Below are positions 24,301-31,930 of a DNA stretch of 64,000 nucleotides, in pieces (within the stretch, counting starts at the first letter, position 1; every line of letters begins with the position of its first letter). The DNA is from Litoditis marina. Its lineage: Eukaryota; Nematoda; Chromadorea; Rhabditida; Rhabditidae. The notes under the pieces were generated by a model. It was not told the DNA's origin, did no database searches, and worked only from the letters and a program-made list of their open reading frames with translations. The stretch spans positions 14,473,904 to 14,537,903 of the forward strand of contig OZ038436.1 of assembly GCA_964036275.1 (NCBI GenBank), in the 5' to 3' direction. The position numbers and the translations under genes are program-made.

Positions 24301-27300
24301 AAACAGGATGTGGATGGCACAGTTCCAGCTGCTCATTCCGTTACAATTAATGTAGTTACTTTATTAATAGTGTTCTTCTAGTTGGCTACTGGGACCTCGG
24401 ATGCTTGGAGTGAGGACTGGAATGAGGACCAACCAGAGACGGAAGGAGGAGCAACTGAAGAGATGGAGCAACTGAGGGAAACTGAAGTCAGGCTCACTGC
24501 TGAACTGAATCAGAAGACCGAGCTGGTGTGTAGCTTATGCACAATTTATTTTATTCGGGAAACTGTACTCACTATTTTGGCAGTATTTGTGAAATATAAA
24601 TAGTTTGGATTAGAACATAGTGGCTTGATTGAGTGATACTGTAGTGATACTGTAGTGATACTGCAAACTAAAAAGCTAGATTTTAGTTCTGCAGTTGAGT
24701 GTCTGACAGTGACTGGGGGCCTGATCAGGTGGATATTATTTTGTTATACCGAAATCTTTTGTAAAACTAAATATTGTATTGTATAATTCCAGTTATCGTC
24801 TCTGCAAGCTGAATTGGAACAGTATAAGAAGCTGAGTATAACTGAGCTGACAGAATTGCGACTGGAGAGAGACGACCTTCTGCTGCAATTGGATTCTGTC
24901 AAGGAAGAAGCGGCCGAAGCGACCAGGTATAATAATAATAATCATTATTATATAACACAAAAAGGTGTACAATAACTGAACTCATTGATTGATTACAGGT
25001 TGCGCCAGCTAGTTGATGAACTGAACGCGCGCATCGAGCAACTAGAGAAGGAGCTGGAGCTAGCCAAGGAGACCACAGATGCCTGGGGCGAGGACTGGAA
25101 TGATGAACAGCCTGAGGCGGGAGGCGGAGCAACGCAAGAGCTGGAGCAACTGAGGGAAACTGAAGTCCGACTCACTGCCGAACTGAACGGAAAGACCGAA
25201 CTGGTATGTTGTTCATGTAGAGCGTGTCATATTAAAATTTATTTGCTAGAAAAGTTTGTTTTAGGAACAAGTGACGTAGTTAAGGGCTTATGTGGATCTC
25301 AACGCGAAAGTTCTCAAGGAAGATCAAATTAAACGCAGCGCGATTACGTTTCTGCTTGTATTTGGTGAACCTGTCATGAACGTTGATGTTCTATGAGTTC
25401 ATAAGTAGTTTTGGGTAAACATCAAAAAAGTTATAATATTACAGCTATCATCTCTGCAAGCCGAATTGGAGCAGCATAAGAACCAGGATCAGCAAGAAGT
25501 TTCATCACTTAAGGCCGAGGTTCGTTCATGATTAAACATAGTTGCGTCCAGCACCAACTTCCATCCGGGTATTTCACCGTCCATCCTTTTGTAACTAGTC
25601 AAGCCTGATTCTTGTTAGTATCTCGATTAGTTCCATTATTGCAGTGTCAAATATAGAATATTCTAGAATAGTTTATTAGCGATTGAACACGTGACTTTTC
25701 ACACTTTTCATATTGATTGAATTAATGAAATGTGATCTATTCACCGTGTTGTTTCTAGTTGGAGAGTTTGACGGCTGAGCTGGAACGAACTCGCAGTGAG
25801 CTGGAGGAGTTGCGATCCAGTGCCGAGGAGAAGGAAGAAGCCTGGGGTTGGGAGGAGCAGAGCAGCCAGAATCAGATGGACTCTACCAGAGAGGACATCC
25901 AGAGGTGCGAAATAGGCTTGTTGATGTTGAACTCGGAACTTGACTTGAAATTTTCGAGTCAAGTCAAATTCTCGATTTCCAAAATAGGAAATTTGGGAAT
26001 CGAAAACTAAAGAACTCAAAATTATGGCTTCAAAACGTTTAATCTCAAAAAGTCCACCCTTTCCAAAACTCTGAAACTCTAAATGTTTAACTTTAGTGAG
26101 TGACAATATCTGAGTTGTAGTTTGATTACATGAGAACAGACTACAATCACAGTGCATCAGAGAGAGCACTATATTGACCCACCTTTCTCTGAACGAACCC
26201 TTTAACCACTGCAGAGTGCGTGAAGAACTGGACAGTTCGGAGAGCGAGGTGCGCCGTCTGACGGACGAGTTGTTCACGTCTTCCCGTAAAGTAGAGGAAC
26301 TGGTCGTCGAGATTGAGAAGTTGGAGAGTGAAAGGAGCAGCTGGTTCGACAAGGAACAGGACTTCAATGCCGAACTTCTCGCAGTTCGCACTGATCTCGA
26401 GGTGAGTTGGAGGGAATAGAACGTTTACAGTAATCTACGGCTGAGGCGGCTCTGAGTTCCCATGGGAGTAATATAGTCGTCGGCCACGGGAAACTGTATA
26501 TCTCACTTTCAGCTGTGTACGGACATATGTGTTCGATTCCAAAGTTTGTCGGCTACGGGCTCTCATAGCGCAGTGGTTAGCGCTTAGCTACGAATCTTTT
26601 GTTCGCGTGTTCGATTCCGGCACTAGACAGAAATTTGTAAATTTGGCACCCCCTATACCTGCACCTACTTTTCATTCAAACCGCGTTTTTGCTACCACAG
26701 ATAGAGGCATTGTCGTTCATTCAGAACGTTTTGGGACACCTTTCAGTTTTGTAATTCTGTCATCGACTCGATAGTTTATAGAAGGACGATTATGTGGACC
26801 TACCCCAACGCTTCGGTCCTCTATACTGCAATACAGTTTTCAATTGCAGTTTAAAGGATCGATACATCGGGATTGGTCCATATAATTGTCCTACTTTAAT
26901 GAACGTCTATTCTAGGAAAAAGTCGCAGAGATCGCCAACGTCCGCTCACTGTTATCTGTCGCTGAAGCCTCTATCGCGTCTTCAAAGCAGGAAGCTGATG
27001 AGGTAAGACTTGAAACGTTGATAGAAATGTCGGTCGTGTCGCGGTATGTTGCTTAGAAATGATGCTTTTTTTTGAGTCAAAATACTCTAACGTGATGGGT
27101 ATGAAAATTGGAACTGAGACGTACCAGTGATTTGTCTCCAACAGTTTTTATTACCAAATCTATAGAACTGTCGAACTGTAATTTTTCTAGATCGGCGAAT
27201 ACTCTAGTCCTTCTCCTGACTTCTTCGCGGAAACCTCCAGAAGTTTAAAGAGTACAAGTTTAGATTGTTGTACATAGTATTTTTGAGTCAGTGGTTAGGG

Positions 27301-29541
27301 AGTTGAGTTGAGGATTCAAAATGTGAAGCTGTGAACGAATAAATGAATTCAGGTGGACTCTATCAAGAAGACATTGCTAGAGACTCAGAAGCAGAATGAA
27401 CTTCTGAAGGAAAGTGAGGGACGGTTGTTGGAGTCTGTTGACGAGTACGGAAGACTAGCTGATAGGTATGAATTATGTATACTATAAAATAGTAAATATG
27501 TATTTATGATTTATTACATGAGTTTTCACAGTGTTGCCTAATTACTTAAAATACAGTCTGCGTCTCTTTGACCTGCACACTCTCTCGTCGAGGTGAGCAC
27601 AAAAATGGCTGGCCTATTGGCGGGGGATTATTTATTGATTCATTCACATACATGACAGCATGTGATATACAAGAGAAGAAATACAAATATCGACAGTAGG
27701 ATGCGAAAACATTCAATTATCTGAGTATTTCCTCGAAGTAATTGTAGGTATACTGTATTGCTTTCAGAAATACGGAGGAGGCTGCTCGCCTGCAGACTGT
27801 CGTCAATCGACTCGAATCAGAGAAGCAGGACGTGGAAGAGTTGCGAAATTCGCTATCCATCAGTGAAGAACAAGTCGCCTCACTGCAGGCCCAATTGACA
27901 GAACGGAGGTACGGCGAACTTAGTTCTATTTTTATAGAATAGAATATTAATTGAATCTAATATTCAAAAGAGATGAATGAATAGTAAAAAGACAGCCAGT
28001 CACTATGACAGGGTAGATTGGTTATTTAATAGTTCGTTTGTATTTTTTAAGGATGAGTTCTAAACTATTGTATTTCAGGCAGAAGGCCGAGAGCTCCCAC
28101 GATTCGAAGAAGAATACAGGAGTTAATCTAGTAAGTTGCACATCATTTTATCTGTTTTCCTGTTATTTCTTTCGGTAGGTATAGTCGTTGACGAAAGAAA
28201 TGCAGCAGCATACTGTATATCTCAATTTCCTAAATAAGAGCCTAGTTCAGTTAACGTCTAACTCGCTTACTGTTAGTTGTCTATTGTCTTTTATATATGA
28301 GCGAATAAATTATGATTATCATCATTATTATTATTATTATCAGTTAATTAATAAGTTAGTCTTGTGGATTGGCGATTGGCGGCAAACTGTTGGTTTATTT
28401 AGCGTAGTTGATTGAGTTATTTCAAGGAAGCTCAACTGAAACAAGTGTCAGAAGAGCGAGATCAGCTCCTTCACAACCTACACGAAGCAAAAGCTAGACT
28501 GGCCAAATTAGAAGAGGTATGAACTTTTCACACAAGTTGTCAATAATTAACATGAGTTGTAAATAATTAATAATTTAAAATTGATTGAAATTTCAACGAA
28601 AACTATTATTTCTCTCTCCAAAGAATAGTGAGAATAAACCCAAAACCTCTCACTCTCCCAAAAGAATGGTAAGATGTTTTGTAGAGACGTTTAAGAATTA
28701 CTATAAGTATTCCTAGCACTATATTCGTTCCACCGTGTTCCTTACATCCTCGTTCTGAACAGGAGAAGCGAGTGCTGCGGACATCCTACGATCAGCTGCG
28801 CGCTCGTGTGCGCGCACGTGGCCAGGCCGCTGCCGCCTCCGCGCCAGCCCCCACAATGCCAGCCGCCGATGCGCACTACGTACCGGAGGAACCGAGGGAA
28901 CCAACTCCTTCAGTCATGGTTCCACTTCAGCATGCGGCACCACCCACGGTGAGCGCTATTCGTTATATTGCAACTCTTTCAGCTAGATTGAAGTGGGTAG
29001 AAGGGACCGCTCTACGAGAAACAGTCAGCTACGATTATTCAGTTTGTTTCTGCTGTGTTTGTATCACTCGAAAAGTGGAATCGAAATTAAAGCAGTATTT
29101 GTTGATCAAAGTGCAGCTCAAAGTTGATCAAACATTCGAAATCGATTCATTTTTTCATAGATTGAAAACTAATGAAGTGGGGAAGAAGCGACATTCCGTT
29201 GCGCCTTGTACTGTACTGTAATACTAGCAGTAGTGATGTCTTTAATCCTAGATGCCTGCGTATTTATTGTCTTACTTGGCCTGCAATCGTCCAGTTTATA
29301 TATACCAAAACTACAGTGTCCTTCAACGCAGTTGTTGTCGTTGTTGTAATGAGTGATGTCATTGTATAGTGGGAGCTCTGCGCAACGTTAGCGCATTCAA
29401 AAGCTGACACTTTACTTCAAAAGCATGCGAATGAGTGAACCAGCTGTTTTACAATCTACTTTTTGACGTGACGGAATGTCGTTTCAGATACCTGCCGGAG
29501 AGGAAGTTATAAGAAGAAGACACGCCAATTCTAAATCATAG
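326..29541 (+). CDS. giant coiled-coil protein, 54 exons, 5' partial
   Basis: Family not recognised; at least about 2,203 residues, almost all heptad-rich coiled coil. Exons: 326-421, 447-570, 929-1060, 1443-1540, 1813-1882, 2450-2570, 2953-3056, 3599-3692, 6669-6826, 7376-7460, 7879-8046, 8428-8581, 8864-8927, 9408-9584, 9794-9898, 10045-10143, 10572-10772, 11079-11156, 11425-11556, 12153-12270, 14740-14862, 15186-15364, 15573-15687, 16187-16287, 16579-16674, 16860-16967, 17670-17764, 18002-18122, 18548-18703, 19013-19210, 19546-19594, 20920-21113, 21582-21728, 21914-22001, 22253-22329, 22470-22634, 22928-23086, 23357-23487, 23595-23799, 24109-24177, 24382-24525, 24793-24926, 24999-25203, 25445-25519, 25759-25904, 26215-26401, 26916-27002, 27353-27465, 27768-27908, 28079-28130, 28427-28516, 28624-28668, 28763-28948, 29488-29541. 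Reading phase is conserved across every junction, using one GC-AG intron at 17765. Acidic tryptophan motifs (SWGWGDEEEE, AWGEDWNEDQ, AWSEDWNEDQ, AWGWEEQ) sit between coils in the second half. The C-terminus is Ala/Pro-rich and then basic (RRRHANSKS), with no membrane segment and no GRIP-like end. A golgin, centrosomal or motor-tail protein are all possible. The exon structure is well supported; the function is not. Confidence 0.85.
2063..2210. repeat. GTAGTTTGATC hairpin element, copy 1
   Basis: This intronic repeat begins GTAGTTTGATCT, contains a CACCCCAT-type core, then a partly complementary CAACCTACAAACACAGCAGAAT, and ends in a segment like GCAACATACACCGTGTAGACTTG. Related copies or fragments lie near 2592, 3111, 12284, 17484, 20745, 22065, 26116, 52956, 53297 and 63789. 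In the better copies GTAGTTTGATC and GATCAAACTAC form the arms of a hairpin. It has no coding capacity and is probably a MITE. Confidence 0.75.
2202..2431. repeat. element with CACCGCCAAGG inverted ends, copy 1
   Basis: The left end reads CATACATCGCCAAGGTCTC and the right end is its near complement, GAGAGACCATTGGCGGTGTATG. Internally it shares the run GCGACTCAAAAAA followed by a G-run and ATCGCGAG with a longer copy at about 46031-46452. It is a short non-autonomous inverted-repeat element directly upstream of the exon at 2450. Confidence 0.7.
3693..6668. other. 3-kb intron holding a nested antisense gene
   Basis: Intron 8 of the coiled-coil gene. Apart from the BRI3-like gene at 5078-5341, I see only short open frames without splice support and a small AAT run near 4397. 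The intron is far longer than most of its neighbours. Confidence 0.5.
5078..5341 (-). CDS. BRI3-like small CxxC membrane protein, nested antisense
   Basis: A single 87-residue open frame on the strand opposite its host gene. It shows the layout of the brain protein I3 (BRI3) C-terminal domain: CPDC near residue 10, a hydrophobic membrane segment (GILYAIFCFPCGLFCC, about residues 26-41), a basic RRRQQ stretch, then CPTC. Paired CxxC motifs flanking a membrane segment are typical of BRI3 and LITAF-type proteins of endosomal or lysosomal membranes. A TTTCAG acceptor at 5375-5380 (minus strand) lies 33 bases before the ATG and could be a trans-splice site. The N-terminus is shorter than in vertebrate BRI3 because the proline-rich leader is missing. 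I am fairly sure of the domain and less sure that this is the whole protein. The function of BRI3 itself is poorly defined. Confidence 0.75.
   Translation of the reverse strand: MTTSSEGSECPDCHNRNVKWRFNWRGILYAIFCFPCGLFCCFRRRQQFCPTCHCDVSTEHTRKIDYLVNCQHNCIATENTEMTSQTT
6892..7004. repeat. GGACGATTATGTGG palindromic element, degenerate
   Basis: It begins GAGAAGGATGATTATGTGG and ends CCACATAGTCGTCCTTCTT. The central arms are eroded compared with the copy at 9239. It follows the exon ending at 6826. Confidence 0.75.
9239..9362. repeat. TTAA-flanked palindromic MITE, best copy
   Basis: A 124-bp element with TTAA at both ends and near-complementary halves: AAGAAGGACGATTATGTGG at the left, CACATAATCGTCCTTCTT at the right, and complementary CCTTTAAACTGCAA / TTGCAGTTTAAAGG inside. 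Further copies are at 6892, 19238, 19806, 26776 and 48292. It has no coding capacity. TTAA flanks suggest a TTAA-targeting transposase such as the piggyBac type, although the tips are not the usual piggyBac sequence. Confidence 0.85.
10381..10561. repeat. AGGTAACC palindromic element
   Basis: The inverted ends carry GAATTCTA or AATTCTA followed by a TTTTTAGGTAACCTAAC block and its complement, with several internal GGTAACC or GGTTACC units. A diverged relative is visible near 21375-21435. It lies in the intron just before the exon at 10572. Confidence 0.7.
12640..13700. repeat. GGCGCC-rich dispersed repeat
   Basis: About 1 kb inside one intron. It starts with a GC-palindrome (CGCGCAGCGCGGAGCGCTGCG), has a TCCCTCG tandem run near 12869-12905, and contains many GGCGCC or TGGCGCCAA sites between about 13020 and 13620. 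A related, diverged copy begins at 33217 with the same palindrome. Open frames here are incidental. Confidence 0.65.
13767..14102. repeat. foldback element, 134-bp arms
   Basis: The left arm 13767-13900 and right arm 13969-14102 are reverse complements with no difference I could find by eye. A 68-base loop separates them. The outer tip is ATTAGTAAAAAGTGGGGGACC, similar to the tip of the foldback at 34331. Such equal arms suggest recent origin. Confidence 0.9.
14112..14727. repeat. TTTTCGAG satellite inside an AACAACCCTA-ended element
   Basis: The ends are TTAGGGTTGTTAA at the left and TTAACAACCCTAG at the right, forming terminal inverted repeats. The interior is an expanded array of TTTTCGAG octamers broken by GGGAAATTTCGAG units and two ACTCGACTCG blocks. 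Long open frames on both strands (Phe-Ser-Ser-Phe type on plus, Lys-Leu-Glu-Asn-Ser type on minus) come from the repeat and are not genes. The acceptor of the next exon lies 12 bases beyond. Confidence 0.9.
15698..15761. repeat. small AACAACCCTA-ended element
   Basis: A short relative of the satellite at 14112: GAGTTGTTCAAGTCGAAACTC, then ACTCGAAATTTTCAACTCG, ending TTAACAACCCTAG. It shows the element without the octamer expansion. Confidence 0.7.
17221..17282. repeat. GCAACC/GGTTGC repeat, short copy
   Basis: ACAACCGGGTTGCATGCAACC and related units end in GTGAACCGCC. The same arrangement, longer, is at 60117-60296. Confidence 0.6.
17484..17640. repeat. GTAGTTTGATC hairpin element copy
   Basis: GTAGTTTGATCTCAATACAC at the left, an internal TAGTTCAAACTAC, and the CATATAGCGTATAGACTTG tail typical of the family. 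Confidence 0.7.
17765..18001 (+). other. GC-AG intron in the coiled-coil gene
   Basis: The exon ends CGCAG and is followed by gcgagt. No GT donor in the area keeps the frame. Joining to the acceptor TGATTACAG at 18001 completes an arginine codon and continues the heptads as EELEKSY. The other nearby acceptor at 17976 does not match the phase. This is a GC donor with otherwise strong consensus. Confidence 0.75.
18763..18870. repeat. AACAACCCTA-ended element copy
   Basis: Starts TTAGGTTTGTTAATCTAGTTC, has a short GTTTCGAGTTCAACTCG core, and ends TTTAACAACCCTAA. Same family as 14112-14727 but unexpanded. Confidence 0.75.
19238..19345. repeat. TTAA-flanked palindromic MITE copy
   Basis: Begins TTAAAGTAGGACGATTATATGG. 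The right end is degraded (CTGCCTCCTTTGA). Confidence 0.8.
19806..19928. repeat. TTAA-flanked palindromic MITE copy
   Basis: Intact 123-bp copy, TTAAAGTAGGACG to CGTCCTTCTTTAA. It lies about 460 bp from the copy at 19238, in the next intron. Confidence 0.85.
20745..20850. repeat. GTAGTTTGATC hairpin element copy
   Basis: GTAGTTTGATCTCGA and TTGATCAAACTACAAACAC form opposite arms about 45 bases apart, the clearest hairpin in the family. It lies upstream of the exon at 20920. Confidence 0.75.
22065..22205. repeat. GTAGTTTGATC-family element copy
   Basis: Diverged copy: GTAGTTTGCTCTTTGTACAC at the left, ATCAAACGACGAACA in the middle, and a GGGCAACATACGCCGTATAGG tail. Confidence 0.65.
23357..25519 (+). 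repeat. tandem duplication of coding exons
   Basis: The exon series 23357-23487, 23595-23799, 24109-24177 is repeated as 24793-24926, 24999-25203, 25445-25519. A third partial copy, 24382-24525, lies between them. The 205-base exons are nearly identical (RQLVDELNARIEQLEKELEL in both). The introns are also duplicated: the TAA/TTA-rich tract after 23487 recurs after 24926. The partial copy has lost the first third of the exon and uses an AG that lines up with a CTAG inside the full-length exon. Confidence 0.9.
26556..26640 (+). repeat. tRNA-like segment, possible SINE head
   Basis: TAGCGCAGTGGTTAGCG fits a pol III A box and GTGTTCGATTCCGG fits a B box about 40 bases downstream. The acceptor and anticodon arms do not fold convincingly, so this is more likely a tRNA-derived SINE or pseudogene than a working tRNA. 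Confidence 0.5.
26776..26899. repeat. TTAA-type palindromic MITE copy
   Basis: AGAAGGACGATTATGTGGACC at the left and TTGTCCTACTTTAA at the right. The left flank is TTAT instead of TTAA. Confidence 0.8.
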
Positions 29542-31201
29542 TCATGATTCACCAGTGTTTCGGCCGTTTTCCCATTTATTAGCGAGATTCAAGTCAATAT
29601 TGTTATACGAGAAAAACAGTTACGAGTTCATTCTAGTTGCGAAAAGTGCTTTCCTTTGGTTCTTTAGTAGATTGTTCATATTTGTATAGTGTCTTTTGAA
29701 GCCACTTTTGAAGATTACAGTGGGATTTTCAAGACTAGTCGTTTTCAATTTTTTGTTAAGTTTATGGTGTTAGGTGAAAGTTTTATAGTATATTTATACC
29801 GACATATCTAATTTCGATTGTAAGACTTTTTGTGTTGAACACTCATTTCTGTTGGATACTTCATGAACTTGTGAATATTTCAGATTTTCTTGTTCAAGTA
29901 AAGTAATGCTGATTTGGCTTTTGGTCGTTTTCGACAATTGTCAGAATTGCCAGCCACCCCAATAGGCTGATTAAGTGTGATAGATATACTCTATTTTTAA
30001 CAAGTTCGTATTTTATTCAAAAGAATTTTCACACTTCTTTAATAAGGTGAACCAGAGCTCTCGCCAACCCATTACCAAGTAACCAAGTAAGATTTTTGCA
30101 CCTTTCTAATCAATTTTTACATGATTTTTTTCATAGGAAACGCTCACAGCACAATTCATCACTTGTACACGCTTCAACAAAGGTCCGCAACCATAGACAA
30201 AACCGCATTTTTGTAAACTAACTGTAACAAGTTGTCTTCGCAGCAACAAAAGCAAGAGAGCGAGCGTGTAGTTCAATGAGGCCGCAGACGGGCTATCGTT
30301 GAAGTCGCAGAGAACGTGGTTGGGAATTGTTTTAGGACTAGAACTATACGCTTGCCATTTTATCAGTAATGAATTTCAAGTTTAATGTTTATTAACTGTT
30401 TCCCAACCGTTTTCCTGTTTTAAGATTCACCGGCCGCTGGAAATTCTAAAAATCAGAAATATTCAAATTTAGCTATTTCGCGCCCAACCGAACATTGACT
30501 GGCGCAAACCCCGTGCAGCCGAACTGGCGCGCACTCGGAATCGATTTTCCGGAATTCCAGAAACGTAAAATTTAATTGTTTTCATTAATAATTTCACAAT
30601 TGCAAATTGATTGTTGTAGCATTTACTAGCATATGGGAATCCGGATTAGCGCGAATTGAGCTTGATGCAACAACGACAACAACGAATCATTCGAATAAGC
30701 AGTATTTATTATTTTTGGCACGACAGTTCAAAGAGCGGTATATACGGTATATCAAACGTGATGTGAGCCTCCCAATGTTAATTTTTTTGTTAAATATAAG
30801 GATAGTATTACTACGTGAATCTTGAAGAAGGGGCTTCTCATGTGTACGACAGAGTATAATAGTAGCCACACACAGACCAACTAGATGATTCTGGGTGGAA
30901 TCCGATATCTCTTCCACCAACAGGTATCTCTCTATGTCGTTGAGCAGAATATCAACTTCTTCACGATAACGCTCCTAGGAGCCTCATACCGCGGCTTATG
31001 TGTGAACTATTCCATTGTAGGCAGTATGTGAACTATACCATCGATTGTCGCATCAAACTATAGTTCAGCTTGCAGAGACGTAGCGGAGCGGTAATCAGGG
31101 ACCGACCTAGTATTCATTCAGCAGAAGTTCGAGTTCGTTACTTACTGCAGGAGTTTCAAAGTTTCGACAAAGGGTTTCATCGTACTATTGTTTCTTTACA
31201 G
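29542..31201. other. region between the coiled-coil and golgin genes
   Basis: No supported exon. It holds an inverted copy of a downstream exon at 30876-30973 and otherwise AT-rich DNA. I see no canonical AATAAA close after the stop at 29541. An open frame from 31070 runs into the possible exon at 31202. Confidence 0.5.
30876..30973 (-). pseudogene. inverted copy of the exon at 31215-31312
   Basis: These 98 bases are the reverse complement of 31215-31312 with no mismatch seen. They cover most of the possible 5' exon of the golgin gene plus its GT donor, so the copy was made at DNA level. With the source it forms a 98-bp stem and a loop of about 240 bases. Confidence 0.9.
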
Positions 31202-31310
31202 GCTGACTTTATCCAGCGTTATCGTGAAGAAGTTGATATTCTGCTCAACGACATAGAGAGATACCTGTTGGTGGAAGAGATATCGGATTCCACCCAGAAT
31301 CATCTAGTTG
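31202..31310 (+). CDS. possible upstream coding exon of the golgin-84-like gene
   Basis: A TTTACAG acceptor precedes it and a perfect gtaagt donor follows. The 36-codon frame (ADFIQRYREEVDILLNDIER and onward) ends with one spare base, which fits the two bases at the start of the exon at 31923. The RYREEVDILLNDIER stretch is loosely like the N-terminal leader of golgin-84 (a short helix ending in LLN-x-[IV]-[DE]). No initiator ATG exon was found upstream, and the frame is open back to about 31070. Translation could equally start at 31931 in the next exon. Confidence 0.5.
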
Positions 31311-31930
31311 GTAAGTAGCTCATATCTTTCTAGCTATCTCTTTTCTTAATGTAGGAAACACCGAAAGTGTGAGTAAAATAGAGCGCGGCACTGACCTGTT
31401 CATATTTGTTACACTACGCCATCTGCGTCTCAATGAAACTGATTTTATTTATTGCGTTTCGAGGTGTTTCGTTCAGTTCGATACTTGAAACTTGAAACAA
31501 ATGTGAAGTTCACTTTCAATTAAAAAATAATGAAATAGAGAGTAATAATCATTTGTATAACAACTCAAAATTGAACTAAAAATGTTTGTCATGTGTCATC
31601 TGAGCTAATTTTTTTTTGATTTCCTAAAGCACGAACCATCCGGGTTTTAACATTTACCAAAAACTACAGGCAGTACGCATGCGTGGCATTATTTCTTGTA
31701 GTACCAAAAACATTCTCACCGAGCTGAGTGATAGAAGATAGAACCATTTTTCCTTTATTTTATTGTATGATACGATACGACGTACGAATATGCAGTTTAG
31801 CCAATTCTTTATCGAAATTAGTACTCAACCGTTGAATTACATACTAAATTCCAATGTATTCACAATTCACGTAGCAAATGGAAAATGTACATGTTTCTTC
31901 TACGTCCCGTCCCGTCTTCCAGATACAAGT

